Shown here: positions 43,962-52,357 of the stretch, piece after piece | Position numbering within the stretch: position 1 is the first letter of the stretch | How the letters are laid out: each line of letters starts with the position of its first letter | From: CAYSCZ01 sp051155775 | GTDB taxonomy: Bacteria > Bacteroidota > Bacteroidia > Cytophagales > Cyclobacteriaceae | Length of the DNA: 64,000 bases | Direction: 5' to 3' | Assembly (NCBI GenBank): GCA_051155775.1 | Contig: DAXETV010000009.1 | Coordinates: 1-64,000 of the forward strand | Notes under the pieces: generated by a model | What the model saw: the letters and a program-made list of their open reading frames with translations, nothing else | Database searches by the model: none | What the model was told of the DNA's origin: nothing | Translations under genes and position numbers: made by a program

Positions 43962-45989
43962 CTAATTATTTTCGTACTCAGTTTCAAAAAAACGGTCTGT
44001 TTCGTCTCCTTCAATGGTTTGCTCAATTTCAAGGTCTTCTACGATTTCTTTCTCTATGTTATCCCGATCGTATTCCGTAACCTTAAATTCGGTTCTTCTG
44101 TTGATTTGATGCTCCTGTTCGGTATCTGCATTTTCAATAATCAGCTTGGTTTCGCCATATCCTTTAGCTTGTATCCTGTTGGAAGAGATGCCATTTGAAA
44201 TAATATAATCGACAGCCGATTTAGCCCTTTTTTGTGAAAGTTCCATATTGTAATCATCTTCTGCCCTGGCATCAGTGTGGGAGCTTAGTTCGATGGATAT
44301 TTCAGGATTATCTTCCATGATGGTGACAAGATTATCCAGTTCTTTGGCTGCATCCGGTCTTATATCCCATTTATCAAAATCGTAATAGACATTCTTAAGC
44401 ACTATCGGTTTCTCCAGCTGAATTTTGTTTAAATAAATTTTAGTTTCAAAAGTGACATTAGTCACGAATTCCTTAAGCTTTGACTTATCCACTGATTTCC
44501 CCACTGTGCTAAAATCACTTCTTGTGGTAAAGTAATCTATTTTTTCGGCTATCAGTTCATAATCCTCCTCAGGATAAACCCGAAATTCAAATTGTCCATT
44601 GGCTCCAGTAAAGGCTTCATCCAGGATCTCCTGATTTTGTCCCACTAAGATAACTTTGCTGTTTGGCAGGATCATGTCGTTACCTTCCTCATCCCCTGTG
44701 AGGGTAGTGCCTACAAGATAATAGTTTACAATCTTCAGGTCAGGGTCATTGTTAACGAAAGTGTAGATATCATCGTCTCCAAGGCCACCTTCTCTGTTAG
44801 AAGAAAAGAATCCTCTTGTCAGATCAAACTGATGAAATGCAAAATCATCAGCGGAAGAATTTACAGGCCTGCCCATATTTTTTATAGTAGTTTGTCCACC
44901 TGATCTTGTGGCTTCGAAAATATCCAGGTTTCCATAGCCGGGGTGGCCATCAGAGGCAAAGTATAGCTTGCCATCCTTAGATACATAAGGAAACATCTCG
45001 TTTCCCGGTGTATTGATCACAGGACCTAAATTTCTGACATCTACCCACCTGCCTCTTCTATTAAACTGAGCCACATAGAGATCGCTTCCTCCATAACCAC
45101 CATCCCGGTCTGAAGAAAAATATAATCTTTTCCCATCATTGCTAAGTGCAGGAGAGGAGTCCCACGCGTTACGGTCATTCAGGTTCAGGTAAATGGGCTC
45201 AGACCATCTTGCCCGTCTATTGCGAACAAAATATAGATCAACATTTTCCCTTCCTCTTGCTTTTCCGGTATTAGCTTTTGCAAATATCATCATTGACCCA
45301 TTTGGTGATAAGGCCAGGGTTCCATCATTAATAGCCGGATCATTGATATTAGGACCGAGTTTTTGTAAAGTAGATAAGTTCACCCGGGCGCCTTTGGAAC
45401 GTACCCGGTAGATATCTGTAAATGGCGTTCCGTTACCATGATAGGTTTTTCCCCCATTTCTATTGGAAGTAAAATACAGCACTCCATCACGATAAACAGG
45501 GTTGTACTCCGCATATTTGGTGTTTATGGCCGATAAATTTTTTACTTCATAATAATTCTTACTGGGAGCAATATCCTTCATATCACCCAGGTTTGACAAT
45601 TCTATTTCAGTGCGTTTTAAATAAAGACTGTCTTTGCCCTTTCTAAGATAATTCTCCAACACTTCCTCTGCCTGACCGTACTTCTCATTTGCTTTTAATG
45701 ACTTGGCGTAATAAAAGTGGGCTGCATCATTCTCAATACCGTTCTGAACAGCAGCAGCATAAAATGGTGCGGCTTCTTTTAACCGATTAGACTTTCTGAA
45801 GGATTCTGCAATGTAAAAATTTGCTTTCGCAGGTTCTTTCTTGATGGCCTTTCTAAACCTGTCAATTGCTATGTTATATTCTTCTTTATCAAAACTTTTT
45901 TTTGCTTTTTTAAATGAATTACAGCCAGAAAAAAGCATAAATCCTAAAAAAATTAATGCCAAATACTTTAAACGTATCTTTTCTTTCAT
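43962..45989 (-). CDS. OmpA-family lipoprotein with TPR, propeller and CRD domains (PorE-like)
   Basis: This 675-residue lipoprotein has a signal peptide ending LFSGC (Cys23). The domain order is TPR repeats (about 30-135), PD40-type beta-propeller (about 150-425; FTSNRNGG, LYFSSDRDGGYGGSDLY, FSSNREGGLGDDDIY), a carboxypeptidase regulatory-like domain (about 435-530) and an OmpA peptidoglycan-binding domain (about 545-650; YYDFDKWDIRPDA, SHTDARAEDDYN, LSQKRAKSAVDYII). This is the layout of PorE of the type IX secretion system, which tethers the machine to peptidoglycan, but related gliding or envelope proteins share it. The next gene overlaps its start by 4 bp. Confidence 0.85.
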   Translation of the reverse strand: MKEKIRLKYLALIFLGFMLFSGCNSFKKAKKSFDKEEYNIAIDRFRKAIKKEPAKANFYIAESFRKSNRLKEAAPFYAAAVQNGIENDAAHFYYAKSLKANEKYGQAEEVLENYLRKGKDSLYLKRTEIELSNLGDMKDIAPSKNYYEVKNLSAINTKYAEYNPVYRDGVLYFTSNRNGGKTYHGNGTPFTDIYRVRSKGARVNLSTLQKLGPNINDPAINDGTLALSPNGSMMIFAKANTGKARGRENVDLYFVRNRRARWSEPIYLNLNDRNAWDSSPALSNDGKRLYFSSDRDGGYGGSDLYVAQFNRRGRWVDVRNLGPVINTPGNEMFPYVSKDGKLYFASDGHPGYGNLDIFEATRSGGQTTIKNMGRPVNSSADDFAFHQFDLTRGFFSSNREGGLGDDDIYTFVNNDPDLKIVNYYLVGTTLTGDEEGNDMILPNSKVILVGQNQEILDEAFTGANGQFEFRVYPEEDYELIAEKIDYFTTRSDFSTVGKSVDKSKLKEFVTNVTFETKIYLNKIQLEKPIVLKNVYYDFDKWDIRPDAAKELDNLVTIMEDNPEISIELSSHTDARAEDDYNMELSQKRAKSAVDYIISNGISSNRIQAKGYGETKLIIENADTEQEHQINRRTEFKVTEYDRDNIEKEIVEDLEIEQTIEGDETDRFFETEYENN

Positions 45990-46471
45990 TTCACATACCT
46001 CCTAACCCAGGTCTCCTTTGCAGGCAGTAACCAGCATTTATCAAGTTCTGATTTATTGGAAATAAGGTTATTAAAAATTAATGTATCTTCATTTACAACA
46101 CCCTTCGAAGAACCAGTGCTTAATTCAGAGACCGGTTTAACAAAAATTTCCCCATCTAAATAATAAGCCACTTTCGTTCTGTTAAAAAAATCTACGGATA
46201 ATTCATTGGCCAACTTTCTGATCAATTCGACAGAGCTATCAATGGAACAACCACTGGCCGAATTATAAGATTCATCAACTGAGAGTATAACAAATAAATT
46301 ATGAAGAACTTTGTAAGAGCTTCTCAGTGGTTTACCGTGTGCCTGCCATTGATCAGTAAACTCCATGCATAGCTGGTTCACATTTTCTAATTCCTGATCT
46401 GTTAATTTTCTGTCTGCCTGGTAGATCCAAACCCTTCCATCAGAAGGCATGGATTCAAATGGTATATACAT
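45986..46471 (-). CDS. Conserved Bacteroidota protein of unknown function
   Basis: This 161-residue protein begins MYIPFESMPSDGRVWIYQADR, a start conserved in a short Bacteroidota-specific family that databases often wrongly name ABC transporter ATPase; no Walker motifs are present. It has no signal peptide or membrane segment. SYNSASGCSIDSS and WLLPAKETWVRRY are further conserved-looking parts. Its stop overlaps the start of the PorE-like gene (ATGA), so the two are translationally coupled. Confidence 0.75.
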   Translation of the reverse strand: MYIPFESMPSDGRVWIYQADRKLTDQELENVNQLCMEFTDQWQAHGKPLRSSYKVLHNLFVILSVDESYNSASGCSIDSSVELIRKLANELSVDFFNRTKVAYYLDGEIFVKPVSELSTGSSKGVVNEDTLIFNNLISNKSELDKCWLLPAKETWVRRYVK

Positions 46472-46516
46472 ATATTTGCTCCTATTTGATAGTATATGAA
46501 CGATTATTGTGATCTG

Positions 46517-47314
46517 TTAGTTTAAATCTTCTGCTGTCGCTATCAACTCAGCAATATCCCTGACAGACACGTCTTTTTCTTTTTCCTTATTTTTAACACC
46601 GTCCGTCATCATTGTCATACAAAAAGGGCAGGCTGATGCAACAATATCGGCATTTGTATCAATTGCTTCTTCAATCCTTTCAATATTTATTTCTTTATTC
46701 CCTTTTTCTGCATCTTTAAACATTTGGCCCCCACCAGCTCCGCAGCAAAGACCTTTTGTTCTGCACCGTTTCATTTCAACCAATTCTGCATCCAGCAGTT
46801 CGAGGACTTTTCTAGGTGCTTCATAAACAGTATTGGCCCTCCCCAAATAACAGGAATCGTGGAAAGTTATTCGTTTTCCTTTAAAAGCATCACTGTCTTT
46901 TAATTTTATCCGACCTTCATCAATCATTTGTTGTAAGAACTGAGAATGATGTACCACTTCGAAATTACCACCCAATTCGGGATATTCGTTTTTTAGAGTA
47001 TTAAAGCAATGCGGACAGGCTGTAACTATTTTTTTGATATTGTATTCATTAAGAACTTGTATATTGGATATAGCCTGCATTTGAAAAAGGAATTCATTCC
47101 CCCCCCGTCTGGCAGGATCCCCGGTGCAAGTTTCTTCTTCACCCAATACGGCAAAGTTTATTTTCAGTTTATTGAGAATTTTAACAAAAGCTTTTGTCAC
47201 CTTTTTATATCTATCATCAAAGGAACCTGCGCAACCCACCCAAAATAGTATTTCGGGTGCTTTATTTTCGGCTACCATTTCTGCCATGGTAGGTATTTGT
47301 ATTTTTTTTGTCAT
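46517..47314 (-). CDS. (Fe-S)-binding protein with two CCG domains (heterodisulfide reductase-like)
   Basis: This 265-residue soluble protein has two cysteine-rich CCG domains (PF02754 type): LFWVGCAGSFDDRYK with ACPHCF in the first half, and HDSCYLGR, LCCGAGGGQ and SACPFC in the second. These ligate special 4Fe-4S centres, as in HdrB, GlpC and LutA. It overlaps by 4 bp with the membrane Fe-S subunit gene and probably forms an electron-transfer complex with it. The electron donor and acceptor are unknown. Confidence 0.85.
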   Translation of the reverse strand: MTKKIQIPTMAEMVAENKAPEILFWVGCAGSFDDRYKKVTKAFVKILNKLKINFAVLGEEETCTGDPARRGGNEFLFQMQAISNIQVLNEYNIKKIVTACPHCFNTLKNEYPELGGNFEVVHHSQFLQQMIDEGRIKLKDSDAFKGKRITFHDSCYLGRANTVYEAPRKVLELLDAELVEMKRCRTKGLCCGAGGGQMFKDAEKGNKEINIERIEEAIDTNADIVASACPFCMTMMTDGVKNKEKEKDVSVRDIAELIATAEDLN

Positions 47315-48636
47315 GATGATTTTTCTTTTAGCTCTGAAGCCCAGTTAAATCGGTCGGTCGGTGCAAATTTCCAGGGCGCGAAATTATTCTCAATATTGGA
47401 AAACATAGCATTCCAGGACGCCGGTGAGGCAGATTCTTCCATCGAAACATACCTCCGTAACTGAATGATAATGTCTAAAGGATTAATTGTAACAGGGCAA
47501 GCTTCTACACAAGCATTACAACTGGTACATGCATTGATTTCTTCTTTGGTGATATAATCACCTAACAGTGATTCTCCATCATTCAAGCCATCTTCACCTT
47601 TTTCCATGCGCTTACCTACGGCTTCCATTCTGTCCCTGGTATCCATCATAATCTTTCTTGGAGATAATTTCTTACCGGTTATGTGCGCTGGGCATTCAGC
47701 CGTACATCTACCACATTCTGTACAGGCATAGGCATCCATCAAATTTTTCCAGGTCAGGTCATTAATATCTTTTGCACCAAACCGCTCAGGCGGTTCCGTG
47801 GCACCCCCTTCTGTCGGTATACCAAGCATAGAATTCACCTCGTTAGTTATTTCCGGCATATTATTAAGCTTACCCTGAGGTATTAAACGGCTGTAATAAG
47901 TATTCGGAAATGCCATAAAAATATGCAAATGCTTGGAATAGGTTATATAAATAGCAAAAGCAAATATCCCAACAATATGGAACCACCAGGAAGCACGTTC
48001 AACAAAAATCAATGTTCCATTTTCTAAATTATCAAATAAGGGAGTTAGTAAACCACTAAAAAACAAAGACCCTGTTTGTACATAATGATCAATGCCTCTG
48101 GATTGCAGGATTTGATCAGCTGAATTCATGGATAAAATTGCAGCCATGAGTACTATCTCAATCACTAATATCAAATTGGCATCAAGGAATGGCCAACCAT
48201 TTAATTCTGGATGGGTAAACCGCTTTATTCCAAGAATATTTCTTCTTATCAGAAAAATGATGCAAGCGATAAGCACTAAAGCTGCCAGGAATTCAAAAAA
48301 ATTAATCATAACAGCATAAAAGTCTCCCAGAAACGGAGCAAATAATCTGTGGGTTCCTAAAATACCATCGAGTATTATTTCAAGAACTTCAATATTTATG
48401 AGTATAAACCCGATATAGATAAAAAAATGAAAGATAGCCGGGATAAAATTTTTGAACATTTTTTTTTGGCCAAACGCTACTAAAAGCATGGATTTCAGCC
48501 TTTTATCAGGATTATCATCAATCTTCTGATCCTTGCCAAGTTTTATATTATTCCTGATCCTGGTTATTCTTTTATACAAAATATAACCAGTCACCAAAGC
48601 GATTGCTAAAAAAACCAGTTGTGCGACTATTACCAT
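47311..48636 (-). CDS. Membrane Fe-S oxidoreductase subunit with two 4Fe-4S motifs
   Basis: This 441-residue protein has about five to six membrane helices in residues 1-260 (NarI/DsrM-like cytochrome b type region). A cytoplasmic ferredoxin-like part then carries CTECGRCTAECP (about 312-323) and CTSCNACVEACP. A C-terminal tail follows. It resembles the fused membrane and Fe-S parts of DsrMK or Hdr-type complexes. Its stop overlaps the start of the CCG-domain gene by 4 bp, so the two subunits are made together. It probably passes electrons between the quinone pool and a soluble partner. Confidence 0.83.
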   Translation of the reverse strand: MVIVAQLVFLAIALVTGYILYKRITRIRNNIKLGKDQKIDDNPDKRLKSMLLVAFGQKKMFKNFIPAIFHFFIYIGFILINIEVLEIILDGILGTHRLFAPFLGDFYAVMINFFEFLAALVLIACIIFLIRRNILGIKRFTHPELNGWPFLDANLILVIEIVLMAAILSMNSADQILQSRGIDHYVQTGSLFFSGLLTPLFDNLENGTLIFVERASWWFHIVGIFAFAIYITYSKHLHIFMAFPNTYYSRLIPQGKLNNMPEITNEVNSMLGIPTEGGATEPPERFGAKDINDLTWKNLMDAYACTECGRCTAECPAHITGKKLSPRKIMMDTRDRMEAVGKRMEKGEDGLNDGESLLGDYITKEEINACTSCNACVEACPVTINPLDIIIQLRRYVSMEESASPASWNAMFSNIENNFAPWKFAPTDRFNWASELKEKSS

Positions 48637-48657
48637 ATCTTAAACTATCGTAAAATT

Positions 48658-48687
48658 TTTGTTACTATTAATAAATCTATACTTTTG
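48658..48687 (+). promoter_or_regulatory. Bacteroidota-type promoter of tRNA-Phe
   Basis: TTTG at 48658-48661 and TACTTTTG at 48680-48687, 18 nt apart, match the Bacteroidota vegetative consensus TTTG / TAnnTTTG. The tRNA begins 14 bp after the second element, so transcription would start a few bases before the mature 5' end. Confidence 0.7.
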
Positions 48688-48700
48688 CACCCACTTTTTA

Positions 48701-48773
48701 GGTGCTGTAGCTCAGTTGGTAGAGCATCGGACTGAAAATCCGTGAGTCGGTGGTTCGAATCCACTCAGCACCA
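48701..48773 (+). tRNA. tRNA-Phe (GAA)
   Basis: This is a 73-nt cloverleaf. Its acceptor stem GGTGCTG pairs with CAGCACC. The D arm contains AGCTCAGTTGGTAGAGC, the anticodon loop CTGAAAA has GAA at 48734-48736, and the T loop is TTCGAAT. The discriminator base is A and the CCA end is not encoded. The gene stands alone on the plus strand between two minus-strand genes. Confidence 0.97.
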
Positions 48774-48774
48774 C

Positions 48775-48797
48775 AGCCTCCTTAGGGAGGCTTTTTT
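48775..48797 (+). terminator. Intrinsic terminator of tRNA-Phe
   Basis: AGCCTCC (48775-48781) pairs with GGAGGCT (48786-48792) around a 4-nt loop and runs into six T residues. It begins two bases after the mature tRNA 3' end. Confidence 0.85.
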
Positions 48798-48862
48798 ATT
48801 ATCATAAATCTAACTCAATTTTCAAAAATAGTATGCATGCATACTATTTAAATAAAAAAAAC

Positions 48863-49624
48863 CTAGCTCAAACGCTGTAAAATTTTCAATTCCTTCACAT
48901 CTAAATGTCGCCATTTTCCTCTCGGTAAATCCTTTTTAGTCAATGGGCCGAACATCACTCTATCCAACTTTATAACGTCATAGCCTAGTTTTTCAAATAT
49001 CCTTCTTACTACCCGGTTTTTACCAATGTGTATCTCCAGACCTATAATCTTTTTATCTGCACTCAAAATGGCTATTTCATCCACGAATGCCAGACCATCT
49101 TCCAACCTTATGCCGGATTGTATTCTACGAAAATCCTGTGGTGATAAGGGTTTATTCAGATCAACCTGATATACCTTTTTTATCATGTGGGAAGGGTGGG
49201 TCAGCTTAGTTGCTAGTTCCCCATCGTTTGTAAATAAAAGTAAACCGGTGGTATTTCTATCCAATCTGCCAACCGGATAAATTCGTTCCCGGCAGGCATT
49301 TGATACTAATTTCATAACAGTCTTACGATTTAATGGATCCTCCATCGTTGTTATAAAATCTTTTGGTTTATTAAGTAAAATGTATTGCGGTTTTTCAGAT
49401 TTAAGGGTTTTCCCCATGTAAACTACTTTATCTGTGCGTAGTACTTTTGTTCCTAATTCTGTGATTATTTTACCATTAACAGATACCTTGCCCTCCTGGA
49501 TTAATTTATCAGCATCACGCCTGGAAGCAATACCAGCATTGGAAATAAATTTATTCAAACGAACCGGTTGACTCTGATTACTATCGGTAACATTTTTTTC
49601 ACTTTGGGATTTTGGTCTATCCAT
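48863..49624 (-). CDS. rluB: 23S rRNA pseudouridine synthase of the RsuA/RluB family
   Basis: This is a 253-residue protein with an S4 RNA-binding domain (about 21-65; VRLNKFISNAGIASRRDADKLI) and a pseudouridine synthase domain whose catalytic Asp122 lies in PVGRLDRNTTGLLLFTNDG. It isomerises uridine in rRNA; RluB and RluF or RsuA specificities cannot be fully told apart. Its start overlaps the end of scpB by 8 bp (49617-49624), a rluB-scpB pairing found in many bacteria. Confidence 0.88.
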   Translation of the reverse strand: MDRPKSQSEKNVTDSNQSQPVRLNKFISNAGIASRRDADKLIQEGKVSVNGKIITELGTKVLRTDKVVYMGKTLKSEKPQYILLNKPKDFITTMEDPLNRKTVMKLVSNACRERIYPVGRLDRNTTGLLLFTNDGELATKLTHPSHMIKKVYQVDLNKPLSPQDFRRIQSGIRLEDGLAFVDEIAILSADKKIIGLEIHIGKNRVVRRIFEKLGYDVIKLDRVMFGPLTKKDLPRGKWRHLDVKELKILQRLS

Positions 49625-50195
49625 TTGAATCCTTATTTACCTCATTATAAAACTCCCCCTGACTTACATCAGAAAGGTCTTTAAGCCTGGGAAGATCGTT
49701 AAGGGAATTTATTGAGAAATAGTCCATAAACTTTTGAGATGTTCCGTATAACAAAGGTCTTCCAACTGATTCAGATTTACCTTTAATCTCTATCAATTCT
49801 TTCTCAAGCAGTTTTTGAACTGCGTAATCACAATTTACACCTCTAATCTGCTCGATCGCTCCTTTGGTAACTGGTTGCTTATAAGCTATGATTGATAGGG
49901 TCTCCAATGAAGCTTTTGAAAGACGCTTCTTTGATTGCTGCTTGAGTAATACTTCTATTGTTGAATGATATTCTGCTTTTGAAAGAAATTGATAGCCTCC
50001 ACCGGATTGAATAATATGAAAGGAATAATGATCCTTGTTATACTGCGCTTCCAACTCCCCTAAAACTTTATGGACATCTTCAAGGGAAATCTCTGATTCA
50101 AAAGCGTCTATCAGGCATTTTGCGATCTCATTATCACTTATGGGTGAAGGAGAGCAAAAGATAAGCGCTTCAACGTGCCTGCGTAGAAAATCCAA
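49617..50195 (-). CDS. scpB: Segregation and condensation protein B
   Basis: This is a 192-residue ScpB, a subunit of the SMC-ScpAB condensin. It has two winged-helix domains: HVEALIFCSPSPISDNEIAKCL near the start, and SKASLETLSIIAYKQPVTKGAIEQIRG with YGTSQKFMDYF in the second. It acts in chromosome compaction and segregation. It lies 9 bp after the DksA-like gene and overlaps rluB. No scpA gene is in the window. Confidence 0.93.
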   Translation of the reverse strand: MDFLRRHVEALIFCSPSPISDNEIAKCLIDAFESEISLEDVHKVLGELEAQYNKDHYSFHIIQSGGGYQFLSKAEYHSTIEVLLKQQSKKRLSKASLETLSIIAYKQPVTKGAIEQIRGVNCDYAVQKLLEKELIEIKGKSESVGRPLLYGTSQKFMDYFSINSLNDLPRLKDLSDVSQGEFYNEVNKDSNG

Positions 50196-50204
50196 TGTAG
50201 ATGA

Positions 50205-50582
50205 TTAGGATTTCTTAAGCTTTGCTTCAATCGAATGCATGGTATGAGGAACAGCTTTCAGCCTTTCCTTGCTTATTAACTTCCCCGAATCGATGCATAT
50301 ACCGTACGTACCATTTTTTATTCTAACCAGCGCATTCTCCAACTGGCTGATAAACTTTTGTTGTCTTGCCGCTAGCTGACTTAAGTTTTCCTTTTCAGCG
50401 GTATCTGCTCCATCCTCAAGTGTTCTTATGGTATTGTGCGTATTATCTGTACCACCATCAGAGCTTTTTGTAAGGGATTCTTTGATAAAATTGAGTTGGG
50501 TTTTGGCTTTATCTAATTTTTCATTGATAAGAATTTCAAATTCTTTTAATTCTTTCTGGGAATATTTTGTCTTTTCTTCCAT
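50205..50582 (-). CDS. DksA/TraR-family protein lacking most zinc-finger cysteines
   Basis: This 125-residue protein has a long N-terminal coiled coil (about 10-80, rich in Lys and Glu). The C-terminal DksA-like segment is GTYGICIDSGKLISKERLKAVPHT. In classical DksA this region holds a CxxC...CxxC zinc site, but only one Cys remains here, which as far as I recall is usual for many Bacteroidota versions. It may bind RNA polymerase in the secondary channel and tune stringent-response transcription. It leads the scpB-rluB gene group. Confidence 0.85.
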   Translation of the reverse strand: MEEKTKYSQKELKEFEILINEKLDKAKTQLNFIKESLTKSSDGGTDNTHNTIRTLEDGADTAEKENLSQLAARQQKFISQLENALVRIKNGTYGICIDSGKLISKERLKAVPHTMHSIEAKLKKS

Positions 50583-50676
50583 GGCTATCCTCGATTTTAA
50601 AATGGTGCAAATTTACTTTTTTTAACGGATTTTTGCTTAGAAAGACTGAAAATCACCTTAGTAAATAAATCTATGT

Positions 50677-51870
50677 CTACCTGGTGTTTAATGCATTTAT
50701 AGCAAGCCAGGCCATCAATCCCATGCCAGTTTCCAAAGCACCTTCATCGATATCGAATGTAGGTGTATGCACTCCTGAGGTTATGCCTTTTTCTTCATTA
50801 CCGGTACCTAACCTGTAAAAACAAGCATCCATCTCCAATGTGTAATAGGAAAAATCCTCAGCAGCCATCCACGGTTCCAGTTCAATAATATTTTTTTCAC
50901 CCAAATATTCCGAGGCCAATTGGACCATCTCACCTGTGAGCCTCTCATTATTAATCAGGGCAGGATAACCTTTCATGATATTGACATCGCATGACCCACC
51001 CATGGATTTGGCGATGTTTTCGGCGATGTTTTTAATTTTTTCATGAGCCTCCATACGCCATGATTCGTCAAAAGTCCTGAAAGTACCCTCAATTTTAACT
51101 TCATCAGGAATAATGTTGGTGGCCCCGTCCGCTATCACCCTGCCGAAAGATAAGACAGAAGGCATTTTTGGATTATTATTCCTGCTGATGACCTGTTGCA
51201 TAGCAGTAATCAAATGAGCGGTAATCAAGACAGGGTCTATCAATCTTTCGGGCAAGGCTGCATGACCCCCTTTACCTGTAACGGTAAGATAAATTTCATC
51301 TGCACTGGCCATGTACATTCCTTTTTTGAAGCCCACTTTTCCCACGGGGATATAAGGCATAACATGCTGTGCAAGTATTTTAGAAGGGAGGGGTTCTCCC
51401 AGTGCTTTTTCTTCAAGCATCAAAGAGGCGCCACCTGGTATTCGTTCTTCTCCCGGTTGGAATACAGCGATTATTTCCCCTGAAAAATATTCTTTTAATT
51501 CATTAAGGATTTTACAAGCCCCCAATAATGAAGCAGTATGTACATCATGTCCACAGGCATGCATAACCCCTTCATTTTTTGACACATAAACTGTTTTATT
51601 TGCCTCTTTTATCGGTAAAGCGTCCATATCTGCCCGAAGAGCAAGCCTTTTTCCCGGTTTTTTCCCTTTTATACTGGCGATGACTCCTGTCCTGACCCAG
51701 CCGTTAGTAAAATCAATCTGATTTTCAGTGAGTACCTGCTGTATAAAAGCTGAAGTATTATACTCTTCAAATGATAATTCAGGGTTTGCATGAATATGTC
51801 GCCTGACATTCCTAATTTCCGGGAGGTAGCTTTCGGATTTTTCTTTTATGATTTTAACTAATTCAGTCAA
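50677..51870 (-). CDS. M20-family amidohydrolase
   Basis: This 397-residue cytoplasmic metallo-amidohydrolase is of the N-acyl-amino-acid / N-acetyldiaminopimelate deacetylase type. Metal and catalytic motifs are ALRADMDALPI, MHACGHDVHTASLLGA, FQPGEERIPGGA and AAEDFSYY, and the lid domain begins near GKGGHAALPE. It cleaves N-acyl groups from amino acids or related compounds; the substrate is not defined. Its start overlaps the end of the SPOR lipoprotein gene by 8 bp. Confidence 0.88.
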   Translation of the reverse strand: MTELVKIIKEKSESYLPEIRNVRRHIHANPELSFEEYNTSAFIQQVLTENQIDFTNGWVRTGVIASIKGKKPGKRLALRADMDALPIKEANKTVYVSKNEGVMHACGHDVHTASLLGACKILNELKEYFSGEIIAVFQPGEERIPGGASLMLEEKALGEPLPSKILAQHVMPYIPVGKVGFKKGMYMASADEIYLTVTGKGGHAALPERLIDPVLITAHLITAMQQVISRNNNPKMPSVLSFGRVIADGATNIIPDEVKIEGTFRTFDESWRMEAHEKIKNIAENIAKSMGGSCDVNIMKGYPALINNERLTGEMVQLASEYLGEKNIIELEPWMAAEDFSYYTLEMDACFYRLGTGNEEKGITSGVHTPTFDIDEGALETGMGLMAWLAINALNTR

Positions 51871-52357
51871 TAGGAATCTTTTCTGGAATGATAATAGCTG
51901 AAGGGAAATTTTTTCTTAGCTTAACATATTCTCTATGAGCAGTTAACCTGTTAAAATAACTGCCCACTCTTACTCTAAAATCAGGTTGTTTATAAATCAG
52001 ATTGGGTTCATAGTTATCGTCAAACTCAAGAATTTCTTTTTTAATTTCGCGGGCGTCATACCGGCTTCTGCCACTGTAAATCTGGATAGTATATCCGTCC
52101 ATGTAACCTTTTTGAATATTCTTTAGCCTGAGAAGGTTGCCTACGCTATCCATTTCCGCTTTAATATCATTTTTTGGATCGAATTCGCCCGTCGTTACGA
52201 TTGGTTTCACTTCTGTGACTTGCTCATCACCTGCTACTTTTGGCCTCCAGATCGAAATATCTTCCGAGTAGGTGTTATCATTCACTGTTGTCGGTACGGC
52301 CTTTTTAGTGCAAGCCATTAAAAAACATATGGATATTAAAAGAGAACTAGTTTTCAA
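51863..52357 (-). CDS. SPOR-domain lipoprotein
   Basis: The frame is open from ATG 52432, but a TTG at 52357 is preferred. It gives a normal lipoprotein signal (KTSSLLISICFLMAC) and reduces the overlap with secA from 86 to 11 bp. The C-terminal part is a SPOR-like domain (YTIQIYSGRSRYDAREIKKEI, then FRVRVGSYFNRLTAHREYVKL), which binds denuded peptidoglycan strands. It probably acts in the envelope during division or turnover. The coupling of secA, SPOR and M20 genes suggests one transcript. Confidence 0.75.
   Translation of the reverse strand: MKTSSLLISICFLMACTKKAVPTTVNDNTYSEDISIWRPKVAGDEQVTEVKPIVTTGEFDPKNDIKAEMDSVGNLLRLKNIQKGYMDGYTIQIYSGRSRYDAREIKKEILEFDDNYEPNLIYKQPDFRVRVGSYFNRLTAHREYVKLRKNFPSAIIIPEKIPID

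Noticed and set aside
50205..50582. Loss of zinc cysteines in the DksA-like protein as a defect
   Set aside because: Many Bacteroidota homologues, as far as I recall, have the same Cys-poor segment, so it is probably the normal form.
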